From the NCBI GenBank assembly GCA_018222765.1, contig JAAEZT010000007.1:62001-126000 (forward strand): a stretch of 64,000 bases of DNA, in the 5' to 3' direction. Numbering within the stretch: the first letter of the stretch is position 1; every line of letters begins with the position of its first letter. The DNA is from a bacterium (GTDB lineage: Bacteria > Verrucomicrobiota > Verrucomicrobiia > Verrucomicrobiales > Akkermansiaceae). This document shows, piece by piece, positions 9,201-17,477 of this stretch. Below the pieces are notes generated by a model. The model was not told the DNA's origin. It worked only from the letters and a program-made list of their open reading frames with translations, and searched no databases. The translations under genes were made by a program, and so were the position numbers.

Positions 9201-11409
9201 GAGCGTCATTGCGGAGCATGGAGTCGAACTCGTTTTCATCAATGTCGTCTAGTTTGAAAGTGCGATCCATGTCGGGGAGGAACCAGCGCCACTTGCTTCC
9301 GGGAGCGTGAGCTTTCCAAAACTCCCGGTTGTGCTTCCAGCTGGTATTGTTGGCGAAGCTTTCGCTCACTATGAAGTCGATGAAGCTATCAAGATCGACG
9401 CGGGATTCAACAAATGCCCAGTCGGCGGGCGTGTTGATGTCGTTGTTGTCGATGAAGTCGAGAAGCTCCACCCACTCGGTGATTTCGCCTTCCTCTGCTC
9501 CGAGGGTAGTGTCGTCACTGGTGAAGTGGCCATATCCGACATGGTCATATTCGCCGTTACTAACGCCGTATTTTTCGAAGATCCATTCTTTGGTCCAGCG
9601 GGATCGAATATTGTAGACGCCCCAGTAAGCTCCGTTGAGAAAGACGACCGAGGGACGGAAATTTGTCGTCTCAGCATTGAGATATCCCTCGGCAATGGAG
9701 TTCCACATGCCGTCGCGGAGCATCGCGCCGTCCCAGTCGTCACCACCTTCCCTGAGGGTGAAGGCAGAGTGGTTTGGAATTCCGCTGCCGGGAAAGAGGT
9801 CGTATTTGAGATTGTCGTCTCCGTATTTTCCGCGCAGGGAGATGTTGAGAGCTTTTTGATCATGGCTGCCCCAATTGTTTTCACCGCCGATACGGATACC
9901 GCCATTGACGGCGAATCCTTCACTGCTGTCTTGAGGGAAAAATTCCACATGTCCCGGGGCGTCCTTGCCCTTGTAGACTTCGTTCATTCCAGATGTAACA
10001 CGCTCGTGAGTATTTTCGTAAATGCCGATATCATTGCCGAATAGAGTCTCGGGATCGGCGACAACCGAAACGATGGGGAGGCCGTTGAATGTCTCTCCGT
10101 AGAGGTAGGTTGATGTAGCGACCGGTCCGGGGACTTTTCCTGATTCAAAGACGCGGGCGCGCACAATGGTGGTGGTTGAAATGGCGATGGGTGTCGTGTA
10201 AATTGGCGAGCTACCATTGGGTTCACTCCCGTCGAGAGTGTAGTGAATGTCTCCAGCCGAGGTGCTGATGGCTATGTTTTCTGGATTGGTATAGAGTCCG
10301 GCCGCGGGCGTGATGGAAGCTACCGGGCTGGTCAGGCGAATATTGGCGACGGTGTTGGTGGTATTGGCTGCACCAGGAGTGGGTTCGACGAAATGCTGCC
10401 AGATGGTCGGAGTAGTGAGATCGCGGCCATAGGAAATGTCGGTGACGGAGTTGCCATAAGTAATCGTGTCGATCGCGTTGGTATTGGTGAACGAGGAAGC
10501 ATCGAGCGAGAGGTCAAAACCGAGATCGGAGCTGCTTGAGGACACTTGGTGAACCTCGGCGGCAATGACATTGTTTCCGGCCACGAGGAGAGAAGGGGGG
10601 ATTTGATATGTGTCGAAATCGGTCTCATCACTTCCTCCGATTGAGTCGAGGGCGCGGGTCGTCGAGGTGATGGTGCCTGAGGGCATGTTTTGTCGAAGGA
10701 TCTCTTCGCCATTAAGGTAAATCACTGCGCCGTCGTCGACGAGCAAGCGGAGTGTTAAGCCAGTGAATATTGTTGGATCGGTGAGATTGAAAGTATGCCG
10801 GAAGTAGCTGGTAACGTGTTTATTGTCTCTGTCCGGACCATAGGAGATCTCAGTGTCCGGACTATTTCTGTATCCGAGAGGTGCGTTACCGGATTTCCAC
10901 GGGACGTCGTTGTAGGTGCGGGCCCGCCATTGCGTTGATTGGGCCGAGCCATCGTCGAGATATTTCCAGGTTGCACCTTCGGTGATTAAGTTGCTTGTAT
11001 TGATTCCGAGGGCCTGAGTTAGGACGACGGATTCACCTTCTGCGGAAAGTGAAAAATTGGTGTGATATTTTTCGACAGTAAAATCCCTCCATGGCCAGTA
11101 TCCGCGCGGAAATTCTTCGCCGGGAGCAGCATTCTGACTATCGGCGATGACTATAAGATATCCACCAGCCGGGATTGACGCGCCGGCGGGAATGGCCCAC
11201 TTGAATCGATCACTTGGGTTATCGCTTAAATAATAGCCTTCGAGACTAACGGCGGAGGCCCCGGGGTTGTGGAGCTCAATCCAGTCGGGATAGTCCTCAA
11301 AATCGGTGATGTCAGGCACCGAGCGGGTGTTGGAAGCCATGAATTCGTTGATGCGAACTTGGCCGAATAAGGGGAGCAAGAGGCATGGAATAAGAAGAGC
11401 GGACTTCAT
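6220..11409 (-). CDS. giant secreted CotH kinase / beta-helix / lamin-tail protein
   Basis: 1729 residues from the ATG at 11409, chosen because it begins a clean signal peptide (MKSALLIPCLLLPLFG). In order: a lamin-tail domain (RINEFMAS to about residue 120); a jelly-roll-like segment with LLVDDGAVIYLNGEEIL; a chitobiase-type beta domain (IHYTLDGSEPNGSSPIYT); a CotH kinase-like domain (about 440-720, with MLRDGMWNSIAEGY, GAYWGVYNIRSRW and PDMDRTF); a short beta repeat; a right-handed beta-helix (about 920-1250); two more lamin-tail domains (VVNEILSNSGS, VISEIMYQPAG); and a C-terminal domain with NSIMEYALGTNP. It is a paralogue of the gene at the left edge and faces it tail to tail. Probably exported to the surface or the medium, with a role in matrix or polysaccharide binding inferred only from the architecture. 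Substrate unknown. Confidence 0.88.
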   Translation of the reverse strand: MKSALLIPCLLLPLFGQVRINEFMASNTRSVPDITDFEDYPDWIELHNPGASAVSLEGYYLSDNPSDRFKWAIPAGASIPAGGYLIVIADSQNAAPGEEFPRGYWPWRDFTVEKYHTNFSLSAEGESVVLTQALGINTSNLITEGATWKYLDDGSAQSTQWRARTYNDVPWKSGNAPLGYRNSPDTEISYGPDRDNKHVTSYFRHTFNLTDPTIFTGLTLRLLVDDGAVIYLNGEEILRQNMPSGTITSTTRALDSIGGSDETDFDTYQIPPSLLVAGNNVIAAEVHQVSSSSSDLGFDLSLDASSFTNTNAIDTITYGNSVTDISYGRDLTTPTIWQHFVEPTPGAANTTNTVANIRLTSPVASITPAAGLYTNPENIAISTSAGDIHYTLDGSEPNGSSPIYTTPIAISTTTIVRARVFESGKVPGPVATSTYLYGETFNGLPIVSVVADPETLFGNDIGIYENTHERVTSGMNEVYKGKDAPGHVEFFPQDSSEGFAVNGGIRIGGENNWGSHDQKALNISLRGKYGDDNLKYDLFPGSGIPNHSAFTLREGGDDWDGAMLRDGMWNSIAEGYLNAETTNFRPSVVFLNGAYWGVYNIRSRWTKEWIFEKYGVSNGEYDHVGYGHFTSDDTTLGAEEGEITEWVELLDFIDNNDINTPADWAFVESRVDLDSFIDFIVSESFANNTSWKHNREFWKAHAPGSKWRWFLPDMDRTFKLDDIDENEFDSMLRNDALLDRIKNQPKFQARLAQRYAAHISATFNPARIAAIVDSLGNLIAPELDRHEDRWPDSIDAAQQARDLQEIKDYTTQRSTSVHAEISSELGIGTAVDMTLAVTGSGSVHLAGIPLSPGVIPIFPNLDATLTAIPAPGFQFDSWEGISGGETTTLNTSGAIAITANFIPASGSVVGGTLVSNTTFTLEGSPYTIDDDLIVASGTTLTVDAGVEIRVKAKRNIRVIGTLDIQGSPGSEITLNGCNGQTWGGVSFEEPTTTSSLAHLIIRNASRGADPTIYPAAISGLNATVNLDFIDLRECRGPLFFRGGSTYLRDSVIHIPITGDGINIKKGYAETIRTTFLGNNAVDTDAIDYDGVTNGIIRDCFIYNFQGFNSDGIDTGEQCVNVLIEGNGIYFNSDKGISVGQGSSVILRKNLIVGCPQGVGVKDFGSTIEIDQNTFVDCSEAIAVFEKNFGNGGGHATVTNNIISGSDIPVSVDSFSTVISEYNLSDTLAISGTGNLLANPLFVDSNSLNFQLQPGSPAIDTGDPLHDPDPDTTRADMGAAYLYQASDYPFTLEQTVVVNEILSNSGSNPDWIELHNRTNAPIDIGGWFLSDSATDLAKYRIPGDTIIPANGFLTYYEDANFGTASPDPNRITGFGLSDDGETVYLSSAENDQLTDYRFKEDFGASLPGEAQGYHYKSSSNSYNFLPLATPTPNAPNDGPRIGPIVISEIMYQPAGNEDAEYLEILNVSDQGVTLFDSGSSTAWQFTSGIEYEFPAELTVALAPGERLILTQNLTAFNSEFAMPAGTQLLEWTTGKLSNSGEAVQLGRPGPVDSNNFVTYVRVDRVNYDDDAPWLTQPDGAGPALTKIAEKEYGNDFINWTSATASPGDIAPGDRYNNWASLNGVSDQDGDDDGDGLNSIMEYALGTNPNSANFTHPLTVTPSGGSYSLKYNLNLIRPDVDLELQSSTNLQDWATLTTTPSIINDTEHMREANLTTDGPRRFHRLQVTLKP

Positions 11410-11621
11410 AAGGCTGTTCTCTTTGAAAAGCATATAGCTGGAAAAGTCCCAGATGAACACGTTATTAATCCCCCAGATCGTAGCTGTATGGGACTGATGA
11501 AATCTGGACCATGAAAACTAGATAAGAAGTGGTAAGGCTTCATAAAATGGGGCGATTTTGTGCAAATTGATTTTGATGAAGTGCTCCAAAGGGGCGACTG
11601 AACTATGAAGGACCAAAGTGC

Positions 11622-12410
11622 TTACTTGGCTAAGTTCCTGATAATCATCTTCCAGGCGGCCATGGATTTCTGAAGGTTATTATATTTGTCGCCTTTAATT
11701 GCGTAGCATTGCAAGCCGATGGGGCCGCTGAATTTTAGTCTCTTTAGGGCCCTTAAAAGCCTTTCTTGGGGAAAATCGCCTTTGTCCAAGGTCTGGATCA
11801 GTTGGTTCCAGCTTTCCCCTTTTAGGTCAGCTCCGCATGTGCTGACGGCAAAGAGTTTTGAGCCGGCTTTTTCAAGCGTTGTCTCGAGAGTTTTGGGGTC
11901 TTCGTTTTTCAGAAAATGGCAGAGGTTGAACATCACGCCGAGATTAGGGTGGTTGACCTTTTTGATAAGGTCCATGGCCTGAGGCATGGTGGCGACGGCG
12001 AACCCGTGGTGAGGATATAGAGCGACTTTGATTTTCAAGTTTTCCGCCACTGCCGCAGTTTGGCGAACAGCCTCGACGGTCTTCGGGTTCATTTTTTGAA
12101 TGGTGAGTTCAATGAGGGCGTCACGATTTTCGAGAGCTTGCACGGTGGCGGGCTCAATGGGCTTGTCGTTGACGTTGAGATAGATGCTGAGGACTTTTAG
12201 TCCGGCTGCTTCGAAGGACTGAACTTGATTGGGCAAGCCGGTGGGATGGGCTCGAACCTGGCTGATGCCATCGAAGCCCAGCTCTTTGAGCGTGGCTGCG
12301 GAGTTCTTGAAGTTGACCCCGTTTTGAAAGGCGTAGAACTTGGGTTGAAAAGGTTCAGCGAATGCAGAAGCAAGAAGAGAGAAGGAGAGAAGAATTTTGA
12401 GAAGAGGCAT
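11622..12410 (-). CDS. exported sugar phosphate isomerase/epimerase-like TIM-barrel protein
   Basis: About 262 residues from the ATG at 12410, chosen because it begins a typical signal peptide (MPLLKILLSFSLLASAFA). ATG 12449 and TTG 12464 are longer in-frame alternatives, and none has a clear ribosome site. Motifs of the xylose isomerase-like TIM-barrel family are visible: FGFDGIS-type first strand (LKELGFDGISQVR), KVALYPHHGFAV, LGVMFNLCHFLKNEDP (Asn/His metal-site region) and SGPIGLQCYAIKGD at the end. Secreted versions are common in Planctomycetes and Verrucomicrobia, usually with unknown substrates. It is the last gene of the long minus-strand run, about 60 bases after the beta-propeller gene (nine bases if the longest start is used). 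Catalytic activity is not proven by sequence. Confidence 0.75.
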   Translation of the reverse strand: MPLLKILLSFSLLASAFAEPFQPKFYAFQNGVNFKNSAATLKELGFDGISQVRAHPTGLPNQVQSFEAAGLKVLSIYLNVNDKPIEPATVQALENRDALIELTIQKMNPKTVEAVRQTAAVAENLKIKVALYPHHGFAVATMPQAMDLIKKVNHPNLGVMFNLCHFLKNEDPKTLETTLEKAGSKLFAVSTCGADLKGESWNQLIQTLDKGDFPQERLLRALKRLKFSGPIGLQCYAIKGDKYNNLQKSMAAWKMIIRNLAK

Positions 12411-12473
12411 TGGGGTTAATTTACGCAGCCTCGTGTTTAAATCGTTCATGGAGACGTTTTTCAAGCTTCGTAG

Positions 12474-13670
12474 CTATCGCAGGTCGAGACAAGTTGCGGT
12501 GCCATCGGCATCGCGGACGTAGAGGCGGCCTTGATGAAGGACAGGGGGACTCCAAGTGCGTCTGCCAAGTCCGGAATGACGGGCTAGTTCCCGATATCCT
12601 TCGCTTTGCGCCTTCGCCGCGATGATGGAGCCGTCGTTGGAGAGGATGAGAAGTTTTCCATTGGAGAGAATGAGGGAGCCTTTAAGGTCGGGTTTGCTCC
12701 AAACGGTTTTTCCGGTGGCGAAATTGACGCAACGGAGAAAGCCTTTGATTTTCTTTTTGTGAACGGGGCCGTCGAAGCCATAGAGATGACCTTCGTAGAG
12801 AACAGGTGGTTGGATGTGGTTTTGAAATTCCTTGTTTGTCCAAATCGGCTCGGTGGAGTCTTTATTGGGGTCGAAGAGAGCGGCTCCCTGGCCCCACCAG
12901 GAGGAGAGATACAGTTTGTTGTCGATGATGAGCGGGTCGGCGGAGTTCTCGCCATACTTGGTGGGCCAATCCACTTGCCAAAGAACCTTGCCGCTGGCTT
13001 GGGACACGACGTGCATTGATTTGTGGCCAAAGATCGCGACGGCATCCTGGTCGCGGCAGGTGAAAGGGACGGCCGCAGCGTATCCGCAGGAGGAGGGTGG
13101 AGAATTCCATAGGAGCTTTCCGGTTTGCTTGTCGAGCGCGACACCCGATTCGTTGACGTTGAGGAAGAGCCGCCCTCCCACGATAACAGGACAGGAGGCA
13201 AATCCCCACGTTGGCATGGGCGCCTTCGCAGTGGTGGCGAGATCGTTTCGCCACTTTGGTTTCCCGGTTGCTTTGTCGAGGCAGGAAACGAGGCCTTGCT
13301 TGCTGAGAGTATAGAGCCATTTACCCTCGATAATGGGTGGGGCATTTGGCCCGCCGGGATTGTATTTCGGCACGAGATCCTGGGGATACTTTTCGTTCCA
13401 GATGATTTTCCCGGTATCGATGCTTAGGCATTGAATGAGGTCTTCACCCTCGGAATTGCCGATAGTGTAGGCTCGCCCTTCACTGACCGCGATACCGGAG
13501 TAGCCAGTGTGGACTTTGGTCTGCCAGAGCGTTTTTGCTCCGGTCGGCAGCCAGTCGTGTTTCCAAGTCGTTTCGTGGTCGTAGTTCCCCTCGCTCGCCG
13601 GTCCGCGCCAGACGCTCCACTCGGGAGCGGCACTTAAAAGACCAGGGAGAAGTAAAAGGACTTTAAACAT
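12474..13670 (-). CDS. exported PQQ-type beta-propeller protein
   Basis: 398 residues. The ATG at 13670 is preferred over the overlapping GTG at 13676 because GAAGG lies five bases upstream and the signal peptide (MFKVLLLLPGLLSAAP) then starts cleanly. The body repeats blades of the PQQ-like propeller with the tryptophan-docking pattern: WSVWRGPASEGN, DTGKIIWNEKY, ATGKPKWRNDL, QTGKLLWNSPP, ASGKVLWQVDW and ATGKTVWSKPD. No dehydrogenase catalytic residues or full-length quinoprotein features are seen, so this is a propeller protein of the type annotated PQQ-binding-like, likely periplasmic. It may act as a scaffold or bind a ligand. It follows the HtrA-like gene, whose stop overlaps the alternative GTG, so the two are translationally linked or nearly so. 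Confidence 0.82.
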   Translation of the reverse strand: MFKVLLLLPGLLSAAPEWSVWRGPASEGNYDHETTWKHDWLPTGAKTLWQTKVHTGYSGIAVSEGRAYTIGNSEGEDLIQCLSIDTGKIIWNEKYPQDLVPKYNPGGPNAPPIIEGKWLYTLSKQGLVSCLDKATGKPKWRNDLATTAKAPMPTWGFASCPVIVGGRLFLNVNESGVALDKQTGKLLWNSPPSSCGYAAAVPFTCRDQDAVAIFGHKSMHVVSQASGKVLWQVDWPTKYGENSADPLIIDNKLYLSSWWGQGAALFDPNKDSTEPIWTNKEFQNHIQPPVLYEGHLYGFDGPVHKKKIKGFLRCVNFATGKTVWSKPDLKGSLILSNGKLLILSNDGSIIAAKAQSEGYRELARHSGLGRRTWSPPVLHQGRLYVRDADGTATCLDLR

Positions 13671-13672
13671 GA

Positions 13673-15811
13673 TCACCTTCGCAGCTTCTTCGCCACTTCG
13701 TTGACCGTCTTCGCGGGGATGGCGAGGCTGCGATGGCGAAGGGCGCGGGCGATATTGAGTCCCACGACTTCTCCTTTGCGATTGATCAGGGGAGCGCCGC
13801 AGTTTTGTGGTTTTAAGACCTGGTCGTGGTAAAGGGTGCGGGGGAAGTCGTTGCGACGCTTGCTGAGTTTTCCGCCCCGTCCGCTGAGAGAAGAGAGCGA
13901 GTCGTCCCGGCGGGCGGCTGTCCGGTCAAAGGTTCCGATGGCTTTGGCCTGACGAACATCGAGGATTGGTTTGAGCGTAATTTCCTTGTCGCCGCGTTTG
14001 ACGATGATGATGATTTTTTCTCCCGGCCCGTGTTTGGAGATAGCCTCGCCGAGTTCCTCGGAAGTGTCGATGGATTTTCCATTCATCTTGATTACTTCGT
14101 CGCCCTCGAGGAACCCGATTTTATCAGCCGGGCTGTCAAGGTCGACACCCGAGATGATGGCGGAAGTGGTTTCGGGCGAGAAACTGACACCAAGGTATGC
14201 GCTTGGTTCTTTTGAGGAGACGTTCTTTTCAAATCCTTTCTTGGGGGCGGAACGGGCAGGTTGGGTTACGACGCCATAAGCCATGTCATCGGGAAGCGGG
14301 GAGAAAACCAGAGTGGCGGGTGAGGGTTCGTCCTCCTCCCATCGGACGGAGACCAGGCCGTCGGCGTTGATACTGATCAAGGCGATGTCGGTTGCCTTAT
14401 CAGTGCCGATGATGGTGATGGGGTAGGTCCTCCCCTTGAAGTAAGCGAGGAGTTCTTCCGGTTTGGAAAGCTCGGATGCTTTGGTGACCAAGCGTCCAGT
14501 GGGGGAAACAACGGTGGCATGAATGACTGTTTTATCGCCACGTTTGATCTCGAGAACGGAATTTTGCAATGCTTGCTGGAGCACGTTGAGTGAAGTGAGG
14601 AATTCGAGGTTGGATTTCTGGATTGAGTCCGGTTGTTTACCGGAGTCGTTGGTGATCATCATTGAGATGAGTCCTGCGACAGGTTGTGGGAAGTGGCGCC
14701 TGGCGGGGACTTCTTCGGGGGAAAGAGTAGCTGTTTTGTTGTTAGCGGTGGTAAGCGTGAGCGGGGCCTTGGTTTTTAACTTTAGTGCGAGGCTGATGGG
14801 GCTTTCTACGGCTTGGTTGTTGGCGCTGGTGATGACGTCACCTCTGGCGAGACCTGCTTTTTCAGCCGGGCCGCCCGGTTGGATGGAGGCAATTCTCGGA
14901 GAAGAGGCTTTCAGATCGAGAGTGAATCCAAAGTACGGTGCTTTTGGGATTTCGTCGACAGTTTCCCCCTCTTCTTCCTCGGTATCGATGCGGTCGAGAA
15001 AGTCCTGCATGTGGTGGGGATCGAGAAGTCGAGGGTGTTTGAGGAGTTCGGCAGCGAGGGGATCCCCGGAATTTTCTTCGAGAGCGGTTTCAAACTTTTC
15101 GCGCAGGCCAGCGTAGGGTTCGTCGAAGTAGTATTCTGTTTGCTGGGTCATTGACTGGGCTGCGCCGATGGTTTCGTTGTTCATCAACTCGTCCCATTTT
15201 GCGACGATGGCGGGGAGGGGAACGTGTTTGTTTACCGACCAAGGCATGCCGATGTTGCTGTTGATGCCGATGACTTCTCCTTTGAGATTGTAGAGCGGGC
15301 CACCCGAATCTCCGGAGATCACGGTCGCGGTGGTGGTGATGGCGTCGTTGAATCCGCTTTTGGTGCCAGCTTCGATAATCCGTCCGAGACGGATCGGACT
15401 GGGGCGGCCGACGACAGGTCCACCAGGGTGGCCGGTAGCGATGGCGAATTCACCGACTTCGTAGTTCTTTTCTTTGATGTAGGGACGGAAGGGAAATGGT
15501 CCGGGAGAGTTGATTTTGAGTAGGGCACCATCGGTATTGTGATCGACGCCGAGGCTGGTGGCGGGAAGCTCTCGGCCATCCGAGAGGAGGACGCTCATTT
15601 GTTTTCCGGGGGTCGATGTGACGTGAGCGGCCGTGATAACGAGGCCATCGGCGGTCACGATGACGCCGGAGCCAGAGCCTTGTCCGACCATGATGGCGAC
15701 AGTGGAGGCAACGAGGTCGGGAGCGAGTTTTTTGAGGGTGCGGTCGAGTTCCTCGGGAGTTTGTCCCAATGCCAGTGAGAGAGAAAAGAGAAAGGGTAGG
15801 AGGAATTTCAT
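13673..15811 (-). CDS. HtrA-like serine protease, active trypsin domain plus degenerate second domain with inserted PDZ
   Basis: 712 residues with a signal peptide (MKFLLPFLFSLSLALG). The first trypsin-like domain keeps the triad: ITAAHV (His), NTDGALLKI (Asp) and ISGDSGGPLYNLKGEVIG (Ser). A PDZ domain follows (SIQPGGPAEKAGLARGDVI). A second protease-like barrel then starts (VVSPTGRLVTKASEL), where the His position is Ser. It is interrupted by a second PDZ (SGVDLDSPADKIGFLEGDEV) and resumes with PQNCGAPLINRKGEVVGL, where the catalytic Ser position carries Cys. The protein probably acts in the periplasm as a quality-control or processing protease, with the second half as a binding module. Three bases separate it from the paralogue upstream. 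Placement in the Bat operon suggests substrates in that system, which is inference. Confidence 0.85.
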   Translation of the reverse strand: MKFLLPFLFSLSLALGQTPEELDRTLKKLAPDLVASTVAIMVGQGSGSGVIVTADGLVITAAHVTSTPGKQMSVLLSDGRELPATSLGVDHNTDGALLKINSPGPFPFRPYIKEKNYEVGEFAIATGHPGGPVVGRPSPIRLGRIIEAGTKSGFNDAITTTATVISGDSGGPLYNLKGEVIGINSNIGMPWSVNKHVPLPAIVAKWDELMNNETIGAAQSMTQQTEYYFDEPYAGLREKFETALEENSGDPLAAELLKHPRLLDPHHMQDFLDRIDTEEEEGETVDEIPKAPYFGFTLDLKASSPRIASIQPGGPAEKAGLARGDVITSANNQAVESPISLALKLKTKAPLTLTTANNKTATLSPEEVPARRHFPQPVAGLISMMITNDSGKQPDSIQKSNLEFLTSLNVLQQALQNSVLEIKRGDKTVIHATVVSPTGRLVTKASELSKPEELLAYFKGRTYPITIIGTDKATDIALISINADGLVSVRWEEDEPSPATLVFSPLPDDMAYGVVTQPARSAPKKGFEKNVSSKEPSAYLGVSFSPETTSAIISGVDLDSPADKIGFLEGDEVIKMNGKSIDTSEELGEAISKHGPGEKIIIIVKRGDKEITLKPILDVRQAKAIGTFDRTAARRDDSLSSLSGRGGKLSKRRNDFPRTLYHDQVLKPQNCGAPLINRKGEVVGLNIARALRHRSLAIPAKTVNEVAKKLRR

Positions 15812-15814
15812 GGC

Positions 15815-17476
15815 TTAAAATTGACGGGAGTTTGTGAGGAGGCGCTCGAGGGAGGCGCGGATTTCCCTGGGTGTGAGAGCGAGGGTTTTTCCGGCTGAGA
15901 GCGAGGCGATGTTGAGGCCGATAGCCTTGCCGTTTTGATCGTAAAGGGGAGATCCGCAGTCCCAAGCATTGAGAGAGAGGGTGTGGACAAGGCAGTCGGG
16001 GAAAGGGCTTCGTCGGACGCTGGGAATGACGGGGATATAGGAATTGGCCGAGATTCCGGTGGTCGGAGGCATCAGGTCAGGGGATTCCAGCGTGACGGCG
16101 AAAGTCTGAGTGGAGCCGCCGCGGGAGATGTTGACTTGAACTTCGTCGCCGACAGCTTTGCTGTTGAGGAAGCTGGTGAGGGTGGATCGGGTGGGGGTTT
16201 TGGTCTTGTCAATGTTGACGATGGTGTCTCCAACCGTGAGGCCTGATTTGCTGGCGGAGGATTTGGAGCGGATGGCGGAGATTTGCAGGCCGTTGTCGAG
16301 CTGCTCCGTGACGACCCCCAAGCTGGTGACCGAGCTGGTTTGATGAATGGTGGGGGTTCCTGATTTTTGAATGCCGATGAAGTTCCCGAGAAGCGCGGAT
16401 TCTTCGCTGAGCATTTCAGAGGTGGTTTCCTTGAGTAGTTTTGGTGCGGCCAGTGAGCTGCCCGAGGGGGGAATGTCCTCGTGCCACTGAATCACCGGCA
16501 TATCGGAAGCTTCGATGCCAACGAGGGCGAGGTCGCTTTTTTCGTCGGTCGAGAGGAGGACGGCAGGATGTGTCTTGCCATTATAACGGACGGCGAGGTT
16601 GGGCCCAAGCTCACTCGCCTTGGTGAGAATGAGTCCATTGGCATCAACGATGGTGCCGATGATCGAGTGGGTCCGTTGTTTGTCGACGTTGAAGATGAGG
16701 ACGCTGGGCAAGGGTGAGGGGAAGATCTGCAGGGCTTCTTTTTCCCGCGCCAGGCGGAGGGCTGATTGTTCGAGTTCCTTGAGTTCGTCTTTGGTAAGGC
16801 TGGGCGCTTTCGGAAGTTGCGTGGGGCTGGACTTTACCAACTCGGGGAGAACTTCACTGAGCTTGGCGTCTTTTTCGATGATTCGGGAGAGGAGTGTGGC
16901 CTGAGGCCCGCCATTGGTATATTTTGAAATGATGCCGGTCAGGGAGCCGTCGAGATTGAATACGGCATCGCCGAGTCCAACGGTTTGGAGATCGAGGGAA
17001 ACAACCTTGGAGTCTTCGGCTGGTTGGGCGAGGAGGTGGCAGACCTGAAAGTGAGCTTGCTCGCCAAGTTTGGTGATGGGAGCGCAACCGGTGACGAAGA
17101 AGGTATCGTCACTTCGTTCGGAAAGGGGCACCGGTGCGAGGCCGGGAGATTCGGTTTTGAGAATTGCAAAGTTGAGTTTGTCTTTTTCAAGAATGGTGGT
17201 GAGTTCTTCACGGCGTCCATCGGGATGATAAAGGAGGTAGGGTGAGGGCTCTCCGTCGATACTTCCGAGGTAGGGGCTGATGAGGTGTCCTTCTGCGGAG
17301 ATTACGACTGCGGTTCGGGTGTCGGCGAGGCCGAGCCGCCCGATGATGACGGTGCTTTTAGGGAGTTTTTTGCCGAAGGCGAGGCTGTGCTCGTCGAGAG
17401 TCCGGGTGTGTTGCTCGGTCCAGATGACGGCGGAAACGAGGGAGCTGAGGGCGATGAGAAGGGCGAGAACTTTCAT
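15815..17476 (-). CDS. HtrA-like pseudoprotease with PDZ domain
   Basis: 553 residues with a signal peptide (MKVLALLIALSSLVSA). It is a degenerate paralogue of the downstream gene. The first trypsin-like domain has VVISAEGHLISPYLG where the catalytic His motif should be, and VGLGDAVFNLDGSLTGI in place of GDSGGP, so His and Ser are both lost. The second barrel (TIVDANGLILTKASELG) is split by a PDZ domain (SAIRSKSSASKSGLTVGDTI) and ends with WDCGSPLYDQNGKAIGLNIA, again Cys at the Ser position. Both copies share this PDZ-in-barrel order, so it was present before they diverged or was kept in both. The protein is probably a periplasmic non-catalytic partner of the neighbouring protease. One base separates it from the BatD-BatE fusion upstream. 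Confidence 0.8.
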   Translation of the reverse strand: MKVLALLIALSSLVSAVIWTEQHTRTLDEHSLAFGKKLPKSTVIIGRLGLADTRTAVVISAEGHLISPYLGSIDGEPSPYLLYHPDGRREELTTILEKDKLNFAILKTESPGLAPVPLSERSDDTFFVTGCAPITKLGEQAHFQVCHLLAQPAEDSKVVSLDLQTVGLGDAVFNLDGSLTGIISKYTNGGPQATLLSRIIEKDAKLSEVLPELVKSSPTQLPKAPSLTKDELKELEQSALRLAREKEALQIFPSPLPSVLIFNVDKQRTHSIIGTIVDANGLILTKASELGPNLAVRYNGKTHPAVLLSTDEKSDLALVGIEASDMPVIQWHEDIPPSGSSLAAPKLLKETTSEMLSEESALLGNFIGIQKSGTPTIHQTSSVTSLGVVTEQLDNGLQISAIRSKSSASKSGLTVGDTIVNIDKTKTPTRSTLTSFLNSKAVGDEVQVNISRGGSTQTFAVTLESPDLMPPTTGISANSYIPVIPSVRRSPFPDCLVHTLSLNAWDCGSPLYDQNGKAIGLNIASLSAGKTLALTPREIRASLERLLTNSRQF

Positions 17477-17477
17477 A

